Source of the DNA: Siderastrea siderea
Lineage: Eukaryota > Cnidaria > Anthozoa > Scleractinia > Rhizangiidae
Direction of reading: 5' to 3'
NCBI GenBank assembly: GCA_964030785.1
Contig: OZ034970.1
Span: forward strand, 23,885,935-23,949,934
DNA: 64,000 bases
Position numbers and translations under genes: made by a program. This document shows positions 56,769-64,000 of this stretch, in pieces. The notes beneath the pieces were generated by a model. That model was not told the DNA's origin. It did not search any database and worked only from the letters and a program-made list of their open reading frames with translations. Within the stretch, counting starts at the first letter, position 1, and the number at the start of each line of letters is the position of its first letter.

Positions 56769-57711
56769 CCCTATTCAGACCGGGCTTTTTTCGACCTTCT
56801 GGGACCGGGGGGACTACAGAAGCCCCCAGCCCATGTAACTTTAAAACTGCTTATGCTATGGCCACCAACTTTGCACAGGATAGTGTACACGCTAATTCTA
56901 ACCACTACAGATACTGTTATGTCACTGTGACGTGATATGACATCATTATGACATCATTTGCTTCTCAATGTTTCACTTAGAAGCTCTTAAGCAATAAATT
57001 TACTGAATACTGTGCGTGAAGGAGGAAAAATACTTTTGTTGGTATAAAGGGTGTCTATAATATATTTTCTGTATGTATATTTTTGGAACACATGGAATTT
57101 TGCAGATAAAGTTCATATTAGAGATAAAATGATCATTTTGGTGTCCGCCATCTTGGATCCGCCATCTTGGATCTGCCATGTTGAATTTCTTTCAATTCAT
57201 CTGCTTCATTTAATAAACTAGAAAATGAAGCCAGTTGATTGTAAAAAGACAATGCCATACACTTTAAATTTTTGGCGAATAGCGAATTTATAGCGAGAAA
57301 TCACTTTTTATAACAGTTAATTCCGCCATCTTGGATTTTCACGTTTTAAATTTCACGTTTTCCCCAAAATAGTACTAAATTCCTTTTTTCAGTGCACAGT
57401 TATTCCTAAATGATAAACTGTTGCTACAGTTAATGTAAAAGTACAGATTCGATTAGAAAACATTAAAATAGCAGCGATTAAAGCGAGAATCGCGATTTTT
57501 TAAAAACATGGCTGTCACAAACCGGTTTCCATGGCAACGTCAAGTTTGTTGGACACAAGACACTCATGCCAAAATGTTCCCAGTTAAATTTTAGGAAAAG
57601 TCACAAAGTTTAGTGGCACTGGCATAAACAGTTACAAAATTACATAATAACTTCAAAGTTGAGGCGGGCCTCAAAAGCCCCCCCCCCCCCTACCCCCCAG
57701 TCTGAATACAA
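56769..57711. mobile_element. TTAA-flanked element, copy 1
   Basis: TTAA at 56765-56768 and 57712-57715. The ends 'ccctattcagaccggg' and 'ccagtctgaatac' are inverted copies. Inside are 'gccatcttgga' repeats and a C run at the right end. A TTAA target with this layout suggests a piggyBac-like MITE. No transposase is seen. Confidence 0.7.
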
Positions 57712-57715
57712 TTAA

Positions 57716-59183
57716 TCTGAAATTGTTAAAATTTCAATTTTTGAATAATAGATACTTATTACCAATTTAGAATCAAACCGCCCCCCAACAAAAAACAAAC
57801 ACACAAACCAACACACAGACAAGAAAAGAAAAAACGCAGGGGTTTTGTCGTGTCCTTACGCAGGTAAAATTAATCTTCAACAGTGGGATTATGCTTGTTT
57901 AGATCACATCCTTTATTAACGAAATCAGAGAAAACAAGCCCCCAGTTGCATCTGAAAACCAAATGCATACAATTGTCGCTTCGAGGAAGGGTAACACGCA
58001 AGCTATTTCATTATATCTGCAATTCATTTTGAAGGGCATTCATAGATCGCACAGCACTTTTTCCTGAAGGCCTTCACGAGAGCTATAAGGAATATGACGA
58101 ATAGGTCAATTAAAAAAAAAAACATAGTTTGGTACAAATTTACAGCGAAAAATGTGGTTACATTTCCTACGAGGTCAACAGCTTGAGTGATGTCGTGCAA
58201 CTGCAGATTTGTCTTCGCTTTAACAGAAGAACCGTCTGTCCTTAAGGGGAACTTATTCCCTGTGAGCTCTCTGAATTGCACTGAGTAAGCTGACGAGTGT
58301 TCTTTTGTAGAGCTTCTTATTTGAATTTACAGAAGAAAGGGAGTGTTCATTCTGGTAACGGGATATTACTGTCTTGAAAATTCACGCGTGAAGGACACGG
58401 AAGAAGTACATGTTGCAATCTTTTCCGACAATGATAAAACCTCTTATTTCTAGGGCCGTACCTGGCCGTAAAACCGTTATAAGAGCTCTAACTGCAGCCT
58501 CTTGGTCCGGTTTCAAGATAAAATCGGAACTTGCAACTAAGTTCAAATCCTCTCAAGCCTCCTCCTCTTAAGCTACGTTGTGTTTGAGATTACGTCAATT
58601 CCCATGGGACTTGCTGTCCAAAATTAGCCAATCAGAATTTTGCGTCTGCCAGCGGTCGCAGAAATGAAAAACAAAATTGCAGTCCTTATGGCAGGCGCGT
58701 TCCCTTCGTTTTCCCCACTCTCTCCATTCCCCCCACCACTTTCTCTCTCTCCCCTGCATGTGGCTGCTACGTAGGCTAAAGGGGATACACCCTTCGCAAT
58801 ACTCGATGCGTCCAGCACCTCCTAGGATCGCATGCCCGCCTTTCACAAATGAAAAACCACAAGCGCCCTTGGGACTGAGCGCCATCTCACTGAGTCTCCC
58901 ATCTCACTGAGGACCTGCATCGACATAATAACACGAAATTCATTAAGAAGTCTTTATTATATTTTAGTATTTTTTTCACTACTCTGTAACTGAATTGAAT
59001 AATTAAATTAAACGACCACTGTCATGAGGCTTAAGTGACATTTTACCAGGTTTTGCATTGATCAGCTATCCAATATTTTGAACATAAACAGTGCAGTAAC
59101 CCATATGATCTCACATTACATGAACTTATACTAATCTGATCCTAGTATGGCGATTAACCAATATTTTACTCTCATAATCGCAG
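57716..59183 (+). other. Intron with the right part of the large repeat, copy 1
   Basis: 57716 to about 58990 is repeated at 62737-64000. Minus-strand ORFs inside are listed separately. The rest up to the acceptor at 59183 is AT-rich. Confidence 0.65.
58595..58885 (-). other. 96-codon minus-strand ORF conserved in both repeat copies
   Basis: Begins MALSPKGACGFSFVKGG and is open to the stop at 58595. The second copy (63612-63902) has the same length with a handful of substitutions. I do not recognise it. It overlaps a CCAAT-containing stretch, so it may be promoter or leader sequence instead of a gene. Confidence 0.25.
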
Positions 59184-59225
59184 GTAGCTCAACGACGCCT
59201 CCATACACGACTCCTACTCCCCACA
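59184..59225 (+). CDS. Linker exon L5, unit C
   Basis: A 42-base 1-1 exon, GSSTTPPYTTPTPH, closest to L3 of unit A (14037-14078). In unit A a CUB follows; here another linker follows. Confidence 0.72.
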
Positions 59226-59298
59226 GTAAGTAAAGTTAGCTGAGCAGAGCAGTTCGGCCACAACTTGGCATATTACTGGACCAGTTATTGATGATTTC

Positions 59299-59721
59299 TT
59301 AGCAATATAATATTGTCTTCAAACGCTCTTTGAAGTAGTACTTTAATCCATTAAATTGTAACAAAAACACGTTCAAACTTAATTTAAAAAGCTGAATACA
59401 ACAATTTTGAACACTTTCGAATTGAATATATGTTAACTCCTTTTTCGAGGCCTCAGACTTTAGAAAGATAAATTCAACAGTGTTGAAGAACGCATAAGGA
59501 CCCCACACGCTTATTTGTAATCTGTATGCGCTAATGTTCGAAAACTGCAACGAAATGAAAATGATAGAAATAAACTTGCCTGATGTCTTCTTGAATCTGC
59601 TGTAGGGCCAATATGTAGGGCGAAGTTCGTTTTGAAATACATTTTGCGCTGCTATACGTTGTATTTTTTCTTGTTTTTCGTCGTTTTTCTTTCCGACGAC
59701 CGCTACTGAACTTGATTTCAC
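59299..59721 (-). other. Unassigned 140-codon minus-strand ORF
   Basis: It starts with a charged segment VGKKNDEKQEKIQRIAAQN and continues hydrophobic. The first ~50 codons look more protein-like than the rest, and a GC-type donor (caggcaagt) follows them. No family is recognised. It lies within an intron of the + strand gene. Confidence 0.2.
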
Positions 59722-59873
59722 AATATTCTTGTGTGAATATCGCGTTTCACACTCGGTCTGTTGTTACCGCTGTCACGCGGCACGTTATCGTCTCGTGTTT
59801 CACTGTCGGTTATAAATTTATTAACAGTTTTAATGTAACAGTAGGGAAGAAAGACAAGGGTAGAAACTCGTTA

Positions 59874-60005
59874 GGGACGGACCATTAGGAATAGCCGGAG
59901 GGGGGGGGGGGGGACTTTTACCAAAAAAAAAATTCCCGCAAGGGAAACTTGTTTTAAAAAAAATTCCTGCAAGCGGTTATGCCTAAAAAAAAATCGTGCA
60001 ACGGA
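59874..60005. repeat. Interspersed repeat, second copy of the 30728 type
   Basis: 'tagggacggaccattagg', a G run at 59900-59914, then 'attcccgcaagggaaa'. Confidence 0.6.
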
Positions 60006-60394
60006 AGTGACATGCATAGCATTAAAGGGCAACGTAAAGAAAAATAAGTTAAAGGAAGAATATTGTAACACTTTACACTTTATTACAACAACGGCTGTTT
60101 GATATTTTTCATACAACAAAACATATTAAAAAATGGTGATATCTTGCTTTCTGTTCAATCAAAACCACCACACATTTTACCTGATATTTAAAATTATCAA
60201 AAATTATACTATAAAATATTTCCTTTCTTTCCTTTCTTTCAAATTGTCTAATGTATCATATTTTACATGTCAGACGTGAGAAAAGTTCATAGAAAATCAA
60301 TTATTTTAAATAAAAGCTAAGGTTATTTATTTATTTATTTATTTATTTGTTTGTTTATTTTGCCATTCATTCATTTATTCATTTTTAATTACAG

Positions 60395-60469
60395 CTGGGA
60401 ACTTCACAGCATCTCCATTCCCGACTACACGACTGCACCCGACTACAAGACCATTCACGACTCCCCGAC
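60395..60469 (+). CDS. Linker exon L6, unit C
   Basis: A 75-base 1-1 exon. GNFTASPFPTTRLHPTTRP then FTTPR. The acceptor is aattacag and the donor gtaagt. It is a longer Thr/Pro stalk type than L1-L5. Confidence 0.72.
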
Positions 60470-60987
60470 GTAAGTATCGTTATGTTGTTGTCAGACCTTA
60501 ATGTTACACACTGTAGGGCGGATGTTAGGTCAGTGGAGACCAGAATTGCACGGAATTATTCCTTGCACAAATCCTCCACACTTCTCTGTTAAGTTTTTCC
60601 TATTTCAAGGGATTTTTTTCTTTTTATCGGCACCTGTCTTTTCTGCAGTTTTTATCATTATCCCCTAGATTTATTTTAAAACCCTTTGGCAAGAATCAGT
60701 TGCTTTGGTTACCAGATATGTTGTCATGGGTAGAATGAAATAAACTATTTTTCTTTTCAATAAAAAAAAAGTATATATTGTTTGTACTTTTTTTTCATAG
60801 CAAAAAAAAAATAAAATGCTTAAAAAATAAAGGGCATTAAATTGTCTAATGTATCATACTCTACATGTCAGACGTGAGAAAAGTTCAAAGAAAACCTATT
60901 TTTAAGAAAATCCAAGGTTATTTATTTATTTATTTGTTTGACTATGTTAATTTTGCCATTCATTAATTTATTCATTTTTAATTAAAG
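60470..60987 (+). other. Intron between L6 and L7
   Basis: Part of the tandem block. Non-coding, with A/T runs. Confidence 0.7.
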
Positions 60988-61068
60988 CTGGGAACTCCAC
61001 AGCATCTCCATTCCCGACTACACGACCACACCCGACTACAAGACCATTCACGACTACCAGACCATACA
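60988..61068 (+). CDS. Linker exon L7, unit C
   Basis: An 81-base 1-1 exon. GNSTASPFPTTRPHPTTRP then FTTTRPY. Its acceptor is attaaag, where its neighbours have attacag, so splicing may be weaker. Confidence 0.68.
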
Positions 61069-61550
61069 GTAAGTATCGTTATATAGTTGTCAGACCTTAA
61101 TGTTGCACACTGTAGGGCGGATGTTAGGTCAGTGGAGACCAGAAGTGCACGAAATTATCCCTTGTGCTAATTCCCCACCCTGCTCTGTTTTTTTTTTTTT
61201 TTTTTTATTTATAAGGGATTTGTTGTTATCATCACCTGCCGTTTTCGGTAGTTTTATCCATATCCACTAATTTTTTGTAACACTTTGGTAAGAATCAGTA
61301 GCTTTGGTTACCAGGCATGTCGTCATGGGTAGCATGAAATGAACTTTTTTTTTTTTCACGTAAAAAAGAAAATAAAATGCTTGAAAAGTGAAGGGAAACA
61401 AATTGTCTAATGTATCATATTGTACATGTCAGACGTGAGACAAGTTCATAGAAAATCTATTTTTTAAAAATAAAATCCAAGGTCATTTATTTATGTATTT
61501 ATTTATTTATTTATTTTGCCATTCATTCATTTATTCATTTCTAATTACAG
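61069..61550 (+). other. Intron between L7 and L8
   Basis: Tandem block, non-coding, with poly-T at 61188-61206. Confidence 0.7.
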
Positions 61551-61625
61551 CTGGGAACTCCACAGCATCTCCGTTCCCGACTACACGACCGCACCCGACT
61601 ACAAGACCATTCACGACTCCCCGAG
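61551..61625 (+). CDS. Linker exon L8, unit C
   Basis: A 75-base 1-1 exon. GNSTASPFPTTRPHPTTRP then FTTPR. The donor is gtaagt. The gene continues beyond the window. Confidence 0.7.
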
Positions 61626-61850
61626 GTAAGTATCGTTATGTTGTTGTCAGACCTTAATGTTGTAGACTGTAGGGCGGATGTTAGGTCAGTGGAGAGCAGA
61701 AGTGCACGGAATTATTCCTTGCACCAATCCCCCACACTTCTCTGTTAAGTGTTTTCTATTTTATGGGATTGTTTTTTCTTGTTATCAGCACCTGCCTGTT
61801 CTGTAGTTTTTATCAATATCCCCTAGATTTATTTTAAAACCCTTTGACAG
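61626..61850 (+). other. Intron after L8
   Basis: Copy of the intron after L6 up to about 61848, where repeat copy 2 begins. Confidence 0.65.
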
Positions 61851-63374
61851 AAGCCCCCCCCCCCCCCCCCCATGTAACTTTAAAACTGCATACGCTATGG
61901 CCACCAACTTTGCACAGGATAGTGTACACGATAATTCGAAGCACTACAGATACTGTGATGTCACTGTGGCGTCATATGACGTCATTGTGACATCATTTGC
62001 TTCTCAATGTTTCACTTAGAAGCTGTTAAGCAATAAATTTACTGAATACTGTGAGTGAATGAGTAAAAATACTTTTGTTGGTATAAAGGGTGTCTATAAT
62101 ATATTTTCTGAATGTATATTTTTGGAACACATGGAATTTTGCAGATGAAGTTCATTTAGAGATAAAATGATCATTTTGGTGTCCGCCATCTTGGATCTGC
62201 CATGTTGAATTTCTTTCAATTCATCTGCTTCATTTAATAAACAAGGAAATGAAGCCAGTTGATTGTAAAAAGACAATGTCAAACATTTAAAATTTTCGGC
62301 GAATAGCGAATTTATAGCAAGAAATCACTTTTTATACCAGTTAATTCCGCCATCTTGGATTTTCACGTTCTAAATTTCACGTTTTCCTCAAAATAGCACT
62401 AAATTCCTTTTTTTTAGTGAGCAGTTATTCCTAAATGATAAACTGTTGCTACAGTTAATGTAAAAGTACAAATTCGATTAGAAAACATTAAAATAGCAGC
62501 GATTAAAGCGAGAATCGTGATTTTTTAAAAACATGGCTGTCACAAACCGGTTTCCATGGCAACGTCAAGTTTGTTGGACACAAGACACTCATGCCAAAAT
62601 GTTCCCAGTTAATTTTTAGGAAAAGTCACAAAGTTTAGTGGCACTGGCATAAACAGTTACAAAATTACATAACTTCAAAGTTGAGGCAGGCCCCAAAAGC
62701 CCCCCCCCCCTCCCCCCTCGGTCTGAATAGGGTTAATCAGTGAAATTGTTAAAATTTCAATTTTTGAATAACAGAAACTTATTACCAATTTAGAATCAAA
62801 CCACCCCCCCAACGAAAAAAAACACACACACACACAAACCAACACACAGACAAGAAAAGAAAAAACGCAGGGGTTTTGGCGTGTCGTTACGCAGGTAAAA
62901 TTAATCTTCAACAGTGGGATTATGCTTGTTTAGATCACATCCTTTATTAACGAAATCATAGAAAACAAGCCCCCATTTGCATCTGAAAACCAAACGCGTA
63001 CAATTGTCGCTTCGAGGAAAGATAACACCCAAGCTGTTTCATTGTATCCGCAATTCATTTTGAAGGGCATGCAAAGATCGCACAGTACTTTTTCCTGATA
63101 GCTTTCACGAAAGCTATAAGGAATATGACGAATAGGTCAATAAAAAAAAAACATATTTTGGTACAAATTTATAGCGAAAAATGTGGTTACATTTCCTACA
63201 AAGTCAACAGCTTTAATAGAAGAACCGTCTGTCCTCAAGGGGAACTTATTCGCTGTAAGCTCTCTGGATTGCACTGAGTAAGCTGACGAGTGTTCTTTTG
63301 TAGAGCTTCTTATTTGAATTTACAGAAGAAAGCGAGTGTTCATTCTGGTAACGGGATATTACTGTCTTGAAAAT

Positions 63375-63560
63375 TCACACCTGAAGGACACGGAAGCAGT
63401 ACATGTTGCAATCTTTTCCGACAATGATAAAACCTCTTATTTCTAGGGCCGTACCTGGCCGTAAAACCGTTAAAACGTTTTTTATTTTCTTTATAAGAGC
63501 TCTAGCTGAAGCCTCTTGGTCCGGTTTCAAGATAAAATCGGAGCTTGCAACTAAGTTCAA
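63375..63560 (-). pseudogene. Possible helicase-like exon fragment, minus strand
   Basis: Reads LVASSDFILKPDQEASARAL and later GFIIVGKD. The start resembles the region before the Walker A motif in RecQ-like helicases (K-P-x-Q-x-x-A-x-x-A-L), but no ATP-binding motif follows. Copy 1 (about 58400-58550) has a short deletion. Weak recognition. Confidence 0.2.
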
Positions 63561-63611
63561 ATCCTCTCAAGCCTCCTCCTCTTAAGCTACGTTGTGTTTG
63601 ATGAGATTACG

Positions 63612-63902
63612 TCAATTCCCATGGGACTTGCTGTCCAAAATTAGCCAATCAGAATTTTGCGTCTGCCAGCGGTCGCAGAAATGAAAAACAAAATTGCGGT
63701 CCTTATGGCAGGCGCGTTCCCTTCGTTTTCCCCACTCTCTCCATTCCCCCCACCACTTTCTCTCTCTCCCCTGCATGTGGCTGCTACGTAGGCTAAAGGG
63801 GATACACCCTTCGCGATACTCGATGCGTCTAGCACCTTCTAGGATCGCATGCCCGCCTTTCACAAATGAAAAACCACAAGCGCCCTTGGGACTGAGCGCC
63901 AT
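63612..63902 (-). other. 96-codon minus-strand ORF, second copy
   Basis: Same as 58595-58885 with a few changed residues. Function unknown. Confidence 0.25.
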
Positions 63903-64000
63903 CTTACTGAGTCTCCCATCTCACTGAGAACCTGCATCGACATAACACGAAATTCATTAAGAAGTCTTTATTTTATTTTAGTATTTTTTACTATCTCTGT

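Larger units (their letters stand above)
59226..60394 (+). other. Intron after L5
   Basis: Contains an unassigned minus-strand ORF (59299-59721), the 'gggacggaccattag' repeat at 59874-60005 and a TTTA run at 60325-60358. Confidence 0.6.
60230..61640 (+). repeat. Three tandem ~580-base blocks, each with one linker exon
   Basis: Blocks begin near 60240, 60840 and 61400 with 'aattgtctaatgtatcata' and include a TTTA run, the linker exon and 'gtaagtatcgttat' donor sequence. Exon starts are 593 and 563 bases apart. Recent unequal crossing over is likely. Confidence 0.85.
61851..64000. repeat. Large repeat, copy 2 (copy 1 at about 56819-58990)
   Basis: Nearly the same sequence as copy 1, including the TTAA-element body, its right end 'ggtctgaatagggttaa' (62720-62736) and the 1.26 kb that follows. 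The left TTAA end is missing and a C run marks the join. The window ends inside the repeat. Confidence 0.85.

Noticed and set aside
58677..58910. 77-codon + strand ORF opposite the conserved minus-strand ORF
   Set aside because: Shadow of the same repeat sequence; neither strand could be tied to a family, and only the longer one was listed.

Overview
The window is eukaryotic, intron-rich and AT-rich. It is best read as part of a large multidomain secreted or extracellular protein locus of an animal, most likely an anthozoan cnidarian such as a stony coral. That placement is inference: CUB, peptidase S1, MAM and fibronectin III mosaics resemble, from memory, the 'CUB and peptidase domain-containing' skeletal-matrix proteins of Acropora. 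No prokaryotic gene, CRISPR array or rRNA gene is visible.

I can place 42 exons, all on the + strand and all with usable splice sites. They fall into three tandem copies of one domain unit: CUB domains, a divergent CUB, one FN3, a chymotrypsin-fold serine protease, a MAM domain, then a short Pro/Thr linker. Unit A (535-19855) enters the window inside its MAM domain and runs linker, three CUBs, divergent CUB, FN3. Unit B (22155-41300) is protease, MAM, linker, one CUB, divergent CUB, FN3. Unit C (42003-61625 and beyond) is protease, MAM, linker, three CUBs with linkers, then a run of five consecutive linker exons before the window ends. Reading phases agree at every junction, giving one continuous open frame of 2356 codons (7068 bases). 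Neither a signal-peptide exon nor a certain terminal exon is in view, so one giant poly-protease gene and several tandem genes are both possible.

Both intact proteases keep the activation site and the His, Asp and Ser triad. Neither has the Asp that gives trypsin specificity, and their S1 pockets differ from each other. A decayed fragment of a further protease copy lies at 43219-44033. Both FN3 exons can be read through into a hydrophobic tail and stop, a possible membrane or GPI-anchored short form.

The introns hold most of the sequence and many mobile elements. Comparing the three units gives empty sites for several: a fold-back element at 1182-3936; an element built of nine ~135-base TCGAATCGA units at 6072-7693; an element with CAGGGCTCGAGAC ends at 8795-10335; one at 27075-28682 carrying a broken non-LTR reverse transcriptase; a 3.4 kb element with dense GATC palindromes at 35063-38459; truncated non-LTR retroelements at 39430 and 46231; and TTAA-flanked elements at 43318 and 56769. 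tRNA-derived SINEs, hairpin MITEs and microsatellites fill much of the rest. The last 7 kb holds two copies of a >2 kb repeat.
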